Source of the DNA: Symsagittifera roscoffensis
Taxonomy: Eukaryota; Xenacoelomorpha; Acoela; Convolutidae
Reading direction: 5' to 3'
DNA length: 62,000 nucleotides
Assembly (NCBI RefSeq): GCF_963678635.1
Contig: NC_087068.1
Span: 19,269,789 to 19,331,788 of the forward strand
The notes under the pieces are model-generated. The model ran no database searches and was not told where the DNA came from. It saw nothing but the letters and a program-made list of their open reading frames with translations. The number at the start of each line of letters is the position of its first letter. The stretch's first letter is position 1. This document shows, one piece after another, positions 19,911 through 31,705 of this stretch. Made by a program: the position numbers and the translations under genes.

Positions 19911-21636
19911 GAGATCGTGATCAGTTCCGATAACAAAGAAGAACCAGCAAGGCAGATTACGATGTCGGATGTGTCAGGACCCAGTACCTTGAAGACAAGA
20001 AGCACGAACTGAAGAGGGTTTTCAGGGGTTGGTTCCTTCTTGAGTCGTGAGTAGTGCAAAGAAAAACGGACTTGAGTTTGATCTCAGATGAATTCTGAGG
20101 GCACGGAAAAGAAGTTTCAATAAAAAAACTATTGGTACTAGTATGTTATAACTACTATATAAATCAAAATGCTGCATGACAATGTTTCTGCATGGGTGAA
20201 ACAAAAAAAATTTTAATCATAAGCTTACAAAGCGGAAATTCAGTGTGCAGGTGTATGCAGATTTTGATTGCTGTTTAGCGATAATGTGACAATTTTGGAT
20301 GATTGTGAATTTTGGGGTGTGGATAAAGTTAAATCTGCTGCAAACTTCTGTAACTGACCACTGGCACTGTAACTTGAGACGCACTCAACATTCTGGGGGC
20401 TCACTGACAGACGACGACACGCGATGAGGACATCTGGAACTTGATCTAAACTACATTTTATAATTGGATAAATTGGATATTTTACCACTGTAAAATATTT
20501 AATATTAACCAATCATAATCCATCTAACTAACAATCCACTTATTTGTAAGTGCTGAAATTACTTGTAATTTCAGCACCAGAGAGATTTGAATTTAGCTTA
20601 GAAATTAGTTGCCTCTCCAAGAGAACTTCAGCAGCCGCAATAAACCAGTATACCCTAGATCTATTGAGCCTAGCAGAGACTAGTTAAACACCCTGAGACT
20701 AGAAAGTATAAGAGTAAGATTAGGATCGGTATTAGACTAAGAAGTTGCACGAATCTATCCGGCCGAAAACAAGATAGCGTGACGAGCAGACGGTGTACCC
20801 TATCCGAAATTACTCTATGAGTTAACCACATCAGTTCTAACTCACATCGATCATGAGTCCGGGGAGTAAGTGCCAGTCGGTCAGATTTGGAAGTTTGACC
20901 TCGAGAAAAACGTTTAGTCGTGATTTTGGGGTGAAATGCAATTTTTCAAAAACTCAAATTGAGCATGTCATGCTCAAGTTTCTCGCGACAACTGAAAATA
21001 TCAGAATAAAAAGATCAGAAGAATCAAACTACAATCGCGAGAAATTAGTCAAAAACAGCAGCGGTAAAATTGCTATTCGCAATTTCAGATATATAAATCG
21101 AACGAGAGTAGAGCTGTCTTATTCGTGGCAGGAGACAAAAAACAATCGCGAGCGAAAGGAGAGTGAAATTCAAGTGGACCAAAAGCAAGCTTCGGTGGAA
21201 AGGTGGACAACCGATGTCTTCCATTGGTCCACGCCCAAAACTTATTTCTTGAGCTAAAACTAATTCATTACAAACTTCTCGAGTTAAACTTCTTAATTAT
21301 TAATCAGCTCTAGAGTTGCTTTATAGTTTAGTTACTCAATTCTAGAGGTCGTGTTAGTATGTGAGTACCAAATTTAATTTTTTGAGTGTGTTTTATATTG
21401 TTATTCTGAGTTAGGGAGAGTTTTTAGGTTGAGCCATCTGAAATGGATCGAAGGTCCTCTGTCTAAAAAAAATTAACTATACGTAAGGTTCCGACCCTGT
21501 TTTTAAGGGCGTTCAAGTATTTTGGGTATTTCCAGACTAAAGTATGGGGGCGTTTTTAATTTTTAGAGTGAGATGGTATTTTGGTAGTGGACTTTAAGCT
21601 GTAACAAAGGTTTTAGTCTCATGTCGCAAGTGAACT
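19911..21636. other. No supported gene
   Basis: This interval may contain the degraded 3' end of the older retroelement. A 134-codon plus-strand frame at 20853-21257 starts shortly after a gtaagt-like site. It has no recognisable domain, no duplicate and no splice context I can verify, so I do not call it a gene. Nothing else is supported. Confidence 0.5.
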
Positions 21637-21886
21637 GAATTGGCTCCAACCGCTTGAGGTGGAAAAACACAAGAGATGGTGTCCCTGACTCTAGAGCCAA
21701 TGGTTATAGGGCCTATTTTTCTTTAACCTCATCTGTGACCTAAGAAGGCGACTGTTACGCCGAATTGGCTGCGACCGCTTGAAGTAGAAAAACACAAGAG
21801 ATATTGTCCTTGACTCTTGACCCAATAGTTATAGGGCCTCTTTTTCGTTGTCCTCATATGTGACCTAAGTAGGCGACTTTTACATG
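21637..21886. repeat. ~125-bp tandem duplication
   Basis: Two copies begin gaattggct (21637 and 21762) and share long stretches such as gaaaaacacaagagat and ttatagggcct. They are diverged by roughly one base in ten by eye. Confidence 0.85.
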
Positions 21887-21888
21887 GT

Positions 21889-21946
21889 GGCGACTTTTAC
21901 ATTGTTTTTGTTCAGTAGGCGACTGTTACATTGTTTTTGTTCAGTA
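21889..21946. repeat. 29-bp tandem duplication
   Basis: Two adjacent units start ggcgact and contain ttacattgtttttgttcagt. The second unit overlaps the start of the inverted-repeat element at 21921. Confidence 0.85.
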
Positions 21947-22790
21947 GATAAAAATCATGATCTCCATCGAAGATGGATCAACTCTTTCCCTCAACTCCTA
22001 GCTTCCCATAATCTGGAAACGAATTGAGATGTTATTAATTCAATTCAGACAAGACCAGTAGCTAAAAGTTCATATAAACGGGAAAGTTACAGTTTCCTCC
22101 CGAGACGCCTCCGGATTCTGGAATTCAAAAAAAAAACAGTCTTATTTCTGTGACATTCGACCAGATGGACAAAAATGCAAATGCAGCAGTTTCGAGTTTT
22201 TAGCAGAGGACCTTCCGAATTGGCTGTTTTGAAGGAATAGGAGCGTTATTCGGACGATTGGACAAATAGTGAAGGCTGAAGGATTCGGAAATTCCTAAAT
22301 TTTAAAAATTCGAATGGATGACGTAATAATTCTAAGAAACGTCAAAAACAGCCATTTTGGGAAAAAAACCAAAATATAGACACAACAACATTAGTTGCGA
22401 CGACGACAACAACGGAACAACTGAGAATCGGAATCAAAGAAAAATAGAAGAAGCAGAGACCGCTCCGAGTTGCAACTTTTTTGCCGCTACAAAAGTTGCA
22501 AGGCCGTTGCGAACAACGGTGAAGGGTGTGAGACAGCCTTCCGGAAGGAAAATATAGGTCTTATTTCCCCGGATTCGAGAATCCGGAGGGGTCTCGGGAT
22601 TTGGACTGAAACTGTTTTACATAAACTTTTAGCTTCCCTATTATGCCCTGAGTTGAATTTAACTAACATCTGAATAAATTTTGCAAGGATGAGAAGCTAG
22701 GAGTTGGGGGGAAGGGTTGATCCATCTTCGATGGAGATGATCATTTTTATCTACTGAACAAAAAACAATAGTAATATAATAAGTAGTAGT
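21921..22790. mobile_element. ~870-bp element with ~220-bp inverted ends
   Basis: The left end (ttcagtagataaaaatcatg ... to ~22150) is the reverse complement of the right end (~22560-22790), with indels. The middle encodes on the plus strand a short frame with Pro-Ser-Cys-Asn-x2-Ala-Ala, followed by a basic tail. Half copies occur at 44918-45490 (same orientation) and 45778-46185 (inverted). The family resembles a non-autonomous inverted-repeat transposon, but part of it also lies within the LTR-like repeat of the large retroelement. No target-site duplication could be confirmed. Confidence 0.55.
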
Positions 22791-22901
22791 AACCCTGTTT
22801 TTAGGAAGGACCTCGTGGTCTGGGGATACTGAGACCCAGCCATGAGTTCACTATTTCTGCATGTAATTAAGTTATTTTGAGCGTTCTGGTCGAAGACGGA
22901 G
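22203..22901. repeat. Repeat segment A, left copy
   Basis: Matches 44918-45613 almost base for base. It contains the right half of the inverted-repeat element. It is followed directly by segment B both here and in the right-hand copy. Confidence 0.85.
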
Positions 22902-24603
22902 AACAGTAACGTTTTTGTCGACCCGATGTTGAAAAGACCAACAAAAGAACTGGCTTGGTAGAGACGGTGAAAAGCATGTAGAGCTCTGTTTAGACGTTGG
23001 CCAGTCGTCTTAGAACCTAGCTTTATTTTCCGTCGATATGTATCTTCCGGGCGAATGTTACATAGATGTTTTTATGGCGCTCCTGGGTGGGCTTTTTTTA
23101 GCATCATGACCGGCAGAACCATTAACGAGCACTCCGCGCCGAGCGGATGCTCACATTAACGCCCTTAATAGGTCAAAACCGCCGGGGCGGAAGGGTAGTT
23201 CGGAACGCGGAAGCCTTCCGGATTACCGTGAATAGCTTTTTAACCTAGTTAATACCGAAAATTCACGAACCAGGAAGGGTGGGGGGATTCGCGGTCCTGT
23301 CATCTCCTGAGTGGTCCGTGAACAAAAACACTTAAAGATATTTATAAAACCAAACAAAAAGTAGTATAGTACCCAAGAAAAACAAAAAACACAAAAAATA
23401 ACCGAAAAAACCAAAAACAATAAAAAAAAAGAAGTAAAAAATCAGTAGAAATTATCCCCCCAGACAAGATGTGATCCGACCCTCCCGTTTGCTGTTGATA
23501 GATATATTATTGTTACAGGCATTTATATCAATCAAAATTGTAACGATCATTTTTGTAGCCCGTTTGTGAGGCTTGTACTGTAGGGTTGTTTGAGTATTTA
23601 AGCACGTTAATGCTAATTTGCGCTCAATCCGGAAGGGTCTGCTGATTTGCGCTCAATCCGGAGGGGTCTTGGGAGAAGACTGATCCGGTAAGCAGTACAA
23701 CGAGCAACAAGAAGGAGCTCAACGACAACAACAATCGACTGTTGGGTATCGTTAACAAGTTTTGTATCCCTTTTGGTACAAAAATTAAGATAGTAATCTG
23801 TGGGGGGCTCGACAGTGCTGCACTGTAGTGACCCTTCACCGAACTGCGAATATCTGAGTTAAGCACCTTAATTCGGATATTGAACAAACCCGGAGGGGTA
23901 TGGTATACTAATATTATTACTTATTTAGCCCATATTATTACTCCTATATCGTTTTTCAGTGAAAAAACAAAGAAAACAGACCGGTTTTTAGGGTCAAAAT
24001 AGCGATACTTTGATCCCCCCACAAATCGCGATTTTTGACATATCGATAATTTTTGAAACGGAAAAAAGCGCAAAATTAGTGCGTTACATCGTAATTGCAC
24101 TACTATAGTTGGTACAACCGGTTAAGTTTAGTTTGGAAGTGGTTGGAACTATTTTGGTACCAAAAACCAAATTTTCGTGATTTTTGAGAAAACGGAACAC
24201 TATATAATCAGAAAATTTTTTGAAATTTTTTAGTTAGGACAGTAAAAATAGTTGTTAGGACAACGTCCACTAGTGAATCTACAGATTCTAAAACCCGCTT
24301 CCCGAAAGCCTTCCGGGTTACAGAGAAATCGAACTTAACGTGTTTGATTAAGTGGATTCATCAATACGGAGGGGTCCAGGTAGCATAGTTTTTCGCAAAT
24401 TTTTTCAACTGAAGCGTTTTAGATCGGGTCTTTTGCATTGAACTAGAAGAGTATAGGTCTTCTGAGCTCGGATCAATAATTTTTAGGTCGAAAAAAACAG
24501 AATTGCGGAAAAAGTTAGGCGGAACCTATAAGAGAGAAAGTTCTTGACTTTAGAAAAAAGACGTTTTGGTTAATAACTTTGGAACTACTGGACAAATCCA
24601 GTT
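22902..24603. repeat. LTR-like repeat segment B-C, left copy
   Basis: Near-identical to 43207-44905. It starts gaacagtaacgtttttgtcg and ends at ctactggacaaatcc. It includes a GC-rich block near 23085-23215 and several copies of CCGGAGGGGTC. The sequence just left of it is segment A; in the right copy it is the end of ORF-B and a purine-rich tract. No clean TG...CA terminus was found, so the true LTR boundaries are uncertain. Confidence 0.8.
23127..23152. other. Hairpin-forming block in the left LTR-like repeat
   Basis: gagca and tccgc pair with gcgga and tgctc around a five-base loop, with one bulged C. The same hairpin is present at 43434-43459. It could act in RNA packaging or stability; that is inference. 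Confidence 0.5.
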
Positions 24604-25042
24604 GATTTTGGTCCCAATAGATCAGAAATTAGCTGAGCTTGCTAATAGGAACAAAAATTATTCGAAAAAGCAAGCGTGAAATTTTTTTTGAGATTGTTTT
24701 CAGCAAATTCACCAAATCGCGAGGGTAGATCCCGAAGGACCACATACCCTTCCTAGTTGATACAAACAGCATAATAGCATCGGAGAACGTATCCGGAGGG
24801 GTATAGGTTGAAAATCAAGGAAGTCTCAGAAAAGCTATTTTTACAAAACCGGAGGGGTCAAAATTTTTTTTTTCCTAATTCGGAGGGGTCCCAATCCGAG
24901 GGGTCTTGTTTTCACAAAACCGGAGGGGTCCTAATCCGGAGGGGTCCTACATTTGCTAACCAAGAGGGGTCCCAATACGGAGGGGTCTCAATTTTGCCAA
25001 TCCGGAGGATTACTGTTTTTTTTGTCAACCCGTAGGGGTACT
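24604..25042. repeat. Segment D with array of CCGGAGGGGTC motifs
   Basis: Ten or so copies of CCGGAGGGGTC or one-base variants lie between 24790 and 25042, separated by 5-40 bp of unrelated sequence. The segment follows the left B-C repeat and is missing from the right copy, where C runs straight into A. Confidence 0.8.
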
Positions 25043-25894
25043 ATTCTGTTTAAGGACTTGAGTAAACAGAAGAAAAGATAATAGTGAGGGGTGTTAGGTT
25101 ATTAAGACACAGGCTAGGAGCCAGTGACTGCACTGGTAACTTGCCTTTTAAGAAAAAGACCAGACCAAGACAAAACAGGTCCAAACTCGGATATTCGCGA
25201 CACTAAGTCTAAATTAAAAAAGAGTGTAAACTCATTGGTGTGGATTGAAATCCAAAACGTTTTTGAGAAAAGTGACTGCCCTGAGGATTTTAGTAGGTCT
25301 AGCTCGGGCAGTCCGAAGGCAAATAGGTAACACAATAATCGGTGGGTGCAATAGACGCCCACTTGAGAAAATTACAGCCTTCAAGTTTTGTCTGTTTGGT
25401 GCAGTACCAAGCAGGGAAAGCTCTTTCTTTATAAAACAAGTTCGACTATTGTACTGCGACTGACTAAAAGTACAATACACATACGTTTTTCATAAAATTA
25501 TTCTTCTTTTGTTATATCTGATTTTAAATCAACAAGTTGTGCTTAATTGGATAGTGAATACACTATCTTTTAAATTGACTGATATCATCTTGCTGTGCTA
25601 GTTCTCAAATCTTACGACTATAATCGATTGTTGTGAATAAGTTGTGAATACGCTGTGCCGTGATAACATACATGAATTCGTGGTCACTATTTAATAGAAA
25701 CTTTTGGAATTTATTGTGTTGTGTTATTATTATCGATAGTCAATCTTGAAGGTCACTAGCAATCGGATTGAGTGTATAAGCATTAAGAAGTGATAAACTG
25801 AAAAAGAGTCTAGAAAAGTCAAGAATACCTAAACGAGGTAATAGATCTAGGAAATTCATACCTAAAAAGCAAAGAAGAGCAATAACCAACCCTT
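25043..25894. other. Untranslated leader of the retroelement
   Basis: This lies between the repeat region and the first Gag frame. Short frames overlap on both strands at 25114-25480 without a plausible product. A primer-binding site would be expected here; I could not identify one with confidence. Confidence 0.4.
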
Positions 25895-28062
25895 TTGTGG
25901 AACGGATCACACGACAAAGGGGAAACAGCTTCAGGCAGAATGGTTGAAACTAGTTGTCAGAAGTCCTCAGAAGAGCAAAAAGCTATGCTAGAAATGGAGG
26001 TCCATCCGAACCAGGCCATGAATGAGAACCAGGAAATACATAGACCGGAGGGGAGAGACAGAAGGCTGGCGAGTGAATCTACTCCGGTGGAACAAGGCCA
26101 TAATTTTGCCACTTCCACCGGGACACTGGACCGAGAGGAGATGTCGGAACTGTCCGACATCTCTACTGAAATTGTGGCAACTAGAAATCTCCCACAGATA
26201 ACATCATGGTGGCAGGCGTGACGGAGAAACTGACAACGTCCTCATCTTTCTCAGAAAGGAAGAAGAACACTTTCGGAAATATCTTTCCATTCACCATGGG
26301 AGTGGGCACGGGAAATGAAGGTGAATCCCAGGAGGAAGAAGAGGACGAAGACGAGCGAGTGGACTTTGGATCTCAAGTCAGCCTCAATAGTTCGACCCAG
26401 GAGAATGAGGCATACGCCGAAAGAGAGACTGGAACCAAAGACAAATTTGATGTGGTGAGAACGATAAGCAAAGACACAAACACACCAGGCCAGTCAAGAG
26501 GCTTTGCGAGTATGACAAATTCAGAGACGCGAGCTGGGGAGAATAGAAATAAAGGGCTAGGCAACGCATCGGCGGATCCTGAGGTGGATAATGAAAAGAC
26601 GTTGAGGCAGAGAATCAAAGGCCGAATCTCGACCAGCACGAAGCTACCTGGGATCGACAGGGTGACACCGCCACTAGTGACGCCACCAGTGGAAAACGGG
26701 GCAGCATTAGAAGAAGCCTTGAACAACATAGTGGGCAGTATAGGAGAACAAGATGAACAGATGTCCATAGGAACGAGTGAACTGGAAAGAGCAGTCCACA
26801 TTGAAAGAGAAAGTATGCGGGAAGAAATAAACCGCAATAGACAAGAAGTTGGTAGGAGCGAAAAACGCTTGAAGGAAAGAACGGACGCGTTTATAGCGAA
26901 AAACTTGTCGCGAATGACAAGAGAAGCGGAACAAAGAGAGTTACGCTTAAGAGACGACATGGAGAAGTTAAGAATTCAGCAAGAGCAGTCTCTTGGGACT
27001 CTTGACACAAAGATAGATGCGATGATGGACAGGCGAACTCAGGCTATCATGGATAGGTTGGACGAGCTACTAGGCAGCAAGAGTGGACCAAAAGAAGGGG
27101 AACCTAAAGGACCATCAAAGGAGGAGGACATATGGATCCACTAGAGGTAGGGGCAGTTCATCAGGCGATGCCACAAGGGATAATAGAACATGGGGCCCAA
27201 ACAGTGGAGCAAGTTCAACTGGGAATATACAGACCACAAACGAACGACCGACGCAAGGCACACATGCGAATGGGAGAGGTGATTCCGGTAACAGGAGACA
27301 TGCGAGCCCAGGGAGGAGTCATGTGGGCCAAGGGGGAAACAGTCACGGCGATTCGGATTGCAGAGTTGCACCGAATACAGAGCCCTTAACAAGGTGCGAT
27401 GATGCTCAGGCGGGGCACTCGAGAGATGCTACGGCAATGGCCACAGCCTTTGAACCCCTGAACAGTTCTTTGAAGACATTCCTGATGAGGTTATCCAGAA
27501 CCAATGAACGCAGTGAGAAGTCCAGAAGAGTCTTTAAGAAACCAAGCTGCTATAAAGACGAATCTGATGGCTGTATTGATACCTGTATAGAGGTAATAAA
27601 ACTGCATTTTGAGGAAGAGGACTTGTCGGAAAGACAAGAATGCAGTGCGCTCACCAGGGACAGCCCTGAACTGTGTCATGGCCAAGAAGCAATATCAGCG
27701 AGACACAGCTGAGAAAATTTTCGTAATCTTGTAAAATCGTTTTGGATCAGGGGTGCAGGGCCACCAGGCAATGATGCGTTTCGAGAAACGGAGGCAACGA
27801 GAAGATGAAACGATAGACAAGTTCCTAGACGATGTGGAAATGCTGAGAAGACGCAGCCAACCGGATGAGTCAAACAGAAAGATAACCTGGCAGTAGCCTC
27901 AAAATTCATCGATGGTGTGAAGAATGATGATTTTCGAACAATGCTAGCAATGCAATACACACCACTATCAACCAATGCGCATACATCAGAGGAGTTGAGG
28001 CTCAAGTCAAAAGAATATCTTTTATTGAAACCTCCTTCGAGATCTTGATATGATAAGAACAA
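25895..28062 (+). pseudogene. Gag, N-terminal and capsid region
   Basis: Three overlapping frames (25895-26221, 26206-27144, 27083-27712) read as one protein broken by frameshifts. The first part is Ser/Glu-rich and disordered. Codons around 26740-27070 form a long charged coiled coil (Glu, Arg and Lys heptads). The part from ~27400 contains the aromatic, helical character of a capsid, but a stop and further shifts between 27712 and 28062 destroy it. It is followed at once by the zinc-knuckle region. Gag builds the particle and packages element RNA. Length and order suit a Ty3-type Gag with an unusually long N-terminal extension. Confidence 0.7.
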
Positions 28063-28126
28063 TTATGGCAATTATAACAACGGACCAGCAAACCAAGGGA
28101 ACAACTGGTACAAACCGAGTGATGAT

Positions 28127-29032
28127 ATGGTCAAGAGACGCTCTTGTGCCAATTGCAGTTCAACGGACCATCATGTGTCAGCATGCCCAACTTACCAACA
28201 AGGCATGAAAGCAATAGGCTTTAGCCTCGAGGACGATCATGAAGATTTCATGAGGGGAGTAATCGCGAAATTCGGCCCGAGGTGTTTCTTTTGCAACTTG
28301 GAAGGTCATTTTAAATCGGATTGTCCACAATTCTGGGATGTTGTAGCAGACATCAAGCATCCAAGGCATGAGGAAGCTTTATCAGGAGTGAAAGCCAGCA
28401 AGGCTTGCCTATTAAGTGAAGCCGAGGCGCGCAGAAAAGACAAACCGGAAGAGCTGGCGACGAAGAAAATGCAAGCGGTAACTGAAGAGATATGCGAACC
28501 GGGAACAGTGACTGCGGCCGATGACTTCAAGGTTGATTATAGGGCAGCCGCGAGGGATGCTCTAAATAGAGTGCAGCAGGAACTGGTGACAAAAGAGATC
28601 GAACAGAAAGTGAAACTCGAACTGGAGATTGATAAACTACAGGAGAAACTGAATACATTCGAGGCGACAGAAGTCGAAGAGACAAAGGCACCAAGTAGTT
28701 TGAACATGAAACTTAATGTGATCTCCGGTCAGACGTTTGGCATGGTGCCGCAAGGAAGCAAAATACAGTCAATAATCTCGGTAAAAGGACACGGGGTAAT
28801 CAGAAATATGAGTGAACCATGGGAGTTCACATTGATGCATTTGGACACATATGCAGATTATCTGAGGCAGGTGGAGCCACGAACTGAGTCAAGAGCTGTG
28901 CGAGCACTACTAACAACGGGTGGCCCTCGCATAAAGAAGCTTCATGGACGCTACGTGGAAGTCTATGGGCCGTATCAAGTGATGCTGAACGTGGATGGAA
29001 TCAGTATATACACTAGGACTTGTGTAAGATAG
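28127..29032 (+). CDS. Gag nucleocapsid region with two CCHC zinc knuckles
   Basis: This 301-codon frame starts after the broken capsid. It contains two knuckles of the exact form Cys-x2-Cys-x4-His-x4-Cys, at 28144-28185 and 28288-28329. Such knuckles bind RNA in Gag proteins. A Glu/Lys-rich helical segment follows (~28540-28690), then a ~110-residue domain I do not recognise. It ends in TAG at 29032, with the protease frame opening in another register at 29028. This suggests that Gag-Pol was originally joined by a frameshift, or that one base was lost here. Confidence 0.75.
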   Translation: MVKRRSCANCSSTDHHVSACPTYQQGMKAIGFSLEDDHEDFMRGVIAKFGPRCFFCNLEGHFKSDCPQFWDVVADIKHPRHEEALSGVKASKACLLSEAEARRKDKPEELATKKMQAVTEEICEPGTVTAADDFKVDYRAAARDALNRVQQELVTKEIEQKVKLELEIDKLQEKLNTFEATEVEETKAPSSLNMKLNVISGQTFGMVPQGSKIQSIISVKGHGVIRNMSEPWEFTLMHLDTYADYLRQVEPRTESRAVRALLTTGGPRIKKLHGRYVEVYGPYQVMLNVDGISIYTRTCVR

Positions 29033-29460
29033 TGACCAAATAGGGCAGATCTATTTGGATGAGAAGGAACTCAAAGTCCGCAGGATAGGCCATGACGCCA
29101 TGATGGAACAAGACGCAGTACACATTGGGTACGAAGCAGATGTGACCGCACATCTGCTCGACACCAACGGAAAGAAAATCGGAGTCACAGGGCTTCTGGA
29201 CACAGGAGCGGTAGTGAGTGTGGTGCCGATAAAAACTTGGGAAAGAATGGGCTTCACGAGGGAAGATCCAATTCCAACGAATCTCCGACTGGCCGCCGCC
29301 AATCGAGGAGCGATTTACGTAGCCAGAAGAACACCAATAACGGTTCTCCACATGGGGGACGGGATCTTTGGATGAGCTTCCTGGTGGTAGAGAATTTGGA
29401 CGACATCGACCAATTCATCTTGGGCAGAGATTTCGTCAGGAATTTTAACGTGATGATCGA
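29028..29460 (+). pseudogene. Retropepsin-type aspartic protease
   Basis: The frame to 29375 carries Leu-Leu-Asp-Thr-Gly-Ala at 29193-29210, the catalytic motif of retroviral aspartic proteases, followed by Val-Val-Ser-Val-Val-Pro. At a run of five G near 29350 the reading moves to another frame, where Ile-Leu-Gly-Arg-Asp-Phe (~29419) matches the conserved Ile-Leu-Gly-x-Asp block near the protease C-terminus. The enzyme would cut the Gag-Pol polyprotein as a dimer. The frameshift inactivates it. Confidence 0.8.
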
Positions 29461-31705
29461 CTTGAACAACGGTCTAATAAGGATTAGGAACCCGGATTGG
29501 AAGTATGTTAAGAAACCAATTAATAGGATAATAACAGACGAAAACAAGGTACCAATTTTTTTAGACAGAAAAGTAAAACTACAGCCAGGGCAGGCTGTGG
29601 TTGCAACTTTTAGAATGAGAAATTTAAATTTGTTAAGTGATATTAAACACGTTTGTTTGGTACCGAATCCTAATAGTCAAAGCTCAGTGATTTTAGGCCG
29701 GAGCTTCTCGGTAACGCGAAACGGACTGTGTGTCAGTGTGTTATCGAACACACTGGACACCACGGTTTCAATCCAGCGTGGAAAGAAGCTTGGTTACGCT
29801 TTACCGATGAGGACCGACTATGAAGAGCGACAAAACTTGAAGAAATTTAGTGTGAAAGACTGTCCTCATCATGCCAATAAAGAGAAAATTTTGAAAAGAA
29901 TTAATGAATTAAAGTCTATTCATAAGTTGTTTTCAATGAAGTCCGACACGGACGACGGCTTATCGAGCTGCTCGAATTTTCCGGAACGCCCCTCGTCATA
30001 TGAACTAGAGTCTGACAAACTGGTTTTGCCAGAGATAGAACACCTAAAGGGGAAAATAGGCGAGGGAGATTTCGAGCTACTACGGGAGGTTTTAAATCGG
30101 AACGCGGATGTATTTTCAAGACATAAGGCGGATATTGGTTGCTGTAATTTCGTCGAACACGAAATCGAACTTGAGGAAGGCGCCGTTCCCCATAGGGAAG
30201 GCGCAAGACGAATGACGCCACATAAATCGGAAGCGTGCCGAGCGGAAATAGAAATGTTGCTCGAATACGACATGATAGAACCCTCAAAATCACCACGGGC
30301 TCAAGGGGTAGTATTGGCGAAAAAGAAAGGAGGGCACCTTAGGTTTTGTTGCAACTTTCGCTACTTGAACGCGGTAACGATAAAAGATGCGTACCCGATA
30401 CCGCGAATAGACGAGAGCCTCTCTAGACTGGGTGATGCCAAGTTCTTCACCACATTGGACTTGGGTTCTGCCTTCTGGCAGGTCCCGCTGTGGAAGAAGG
30501 ATAGAGAACAGACCGGATTCGCGTGTGAGTTGGGGTCGTACCAGTGGAAGAGGATTCCTTTCGGCTTGTGCAACGCAACGGCCGCTTTTCAAAGACTGAT
30601 GGCTCAGGCTTTGAACAGAGTGACAAAGAAGTACGGGAATCTCGTGATGTGTTAAGTGGATGAAGTAGTCATAGCAACACCGACCCTGAAAGACCACATT
30701 GATTGGCTCGATGAGGTCTTTGGATGCATGAAAAGAGCAGGCTTGAAGTGCAAACCATCGAAATGTGAAATCCTTAGGGATTCAATCAAGTACCTGGGAA
30801 GAATGGTGGACAGGCATGGTGTGAGGCCGGACCCGGAAGCAGTAGAAGCAGTGTTGACATTGAAGGCTCCCAGAACAGACACACAGCTCCTGAGCTTCCC
30901 AGGGTTTGCCAACTACTACCGTGAGTTCAGAAAGGGATATGCAGACAAAGTTTATCCGATGCAGAAGCTGATGCACAACAAAGGGAAAAAGTTCGAATGG
31001 AACGATGAAGCACAAGTTGCCTTCGAGAACATAAAGCGCGAACTGTGCGAAGCGCCAATGCTAGGCATGCCTACAGAAAAGGGCATGTATGTTCTTGACA
31101 CAGATGCATCGGTTGTAGCCATCTCAGGAATATTGCATCAGGAGCAAGAATGGAATGGAAGAACGGTTCGCCGTCCCATTGCATGCGGCAGCAAGGTCTT
31201 GAGTGACACTGACATGAAATGTGGTGCACCAATAGCAGAAATGTTTGCAGTAGTCACATTTGTGGAAAAATACCGCGCATACTTGGGGAGCGCTCCCTTA
31301 GACAACAGAGCTTTATCCTGGTTGAAGACCTACTCGATGGATCAGAGTTATATTGGTAGATGGATAGTAAGATTGGATGGCTACCACATGCTAATCGAGC
31401 ACAGGATGCGTGATAAACACCAGAATGCTGACAGCCTCAGCAAGAAAACTGAGTTCTATGAAAGATTGGAACAGAAGCAAGCCAATCAGGCAGAAATAAA
31501 GGAGGGATTCTCGTTTCTGGACAAAGAAACTTATGAAGCGCTTCCCTTAACGAGATGGTTGGACAAGTCTGGACATCCAATTCCAGGACATCCTGAGTTA
31601 CCTGTCGAGAAAGCAGCCGAGATAAAGATCCTATCCAAGGAGGAACCGGTCCCCTTGATCTGTTGCTGCGCTCAAACCTGGTCCAGCAAGAACTCTCTCG
31701 CATGA
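29461..31705 (+). pseudogene. Reverse transcriptase and RNase H, catalytic box lost
   Basis: The frame to 30655 and its in-frame continuation to 31705 contain the Ty3 RT blocks: Asp-Ala-Tyr-Pro-Ile-Pro-Arg-Ile-Asp (~30390), Leu-Asp-Leu-Gly-Ser-Ala-Phe-Trp-Gln-Val (motif A, ~30460) and Phe-Gly-Leu-Cys-Asn-Ala (~30560). At the Tyr-x-Asp-Asp box the sequence reads Cys-stop-Val-Asp-Glu (TAA at 30653-30655), so both Tyr and the second Asp are lost. RNase H follows from ~31085 with Asp-Thr-Asp-Ala-Ser, a Glu in Ala-Glu-Met-Phe, Asp-Asn-Arg-Ala-Leu-Ser and a late Asp in Asn-Ala-Asp-Ser-Leu. A few residues before Asp-Asn-Arg are missing compared with typical RNase H. A frameshift near 31660 ends the frame. 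Confidence 0.9.

Noticed and set aside
20853-21257. 134-codon plus-strand frame as a gene
   Set aside because: No domain, duplicate, splice support or compositional change beyond its surroundings.
21885-21900. tggtggcgac as a retroelement primer-binding site
   Set aside because: It lies outside the repeat segments, upstream of segment A, and is part of a tandem duplication; no adjacent LTR end.
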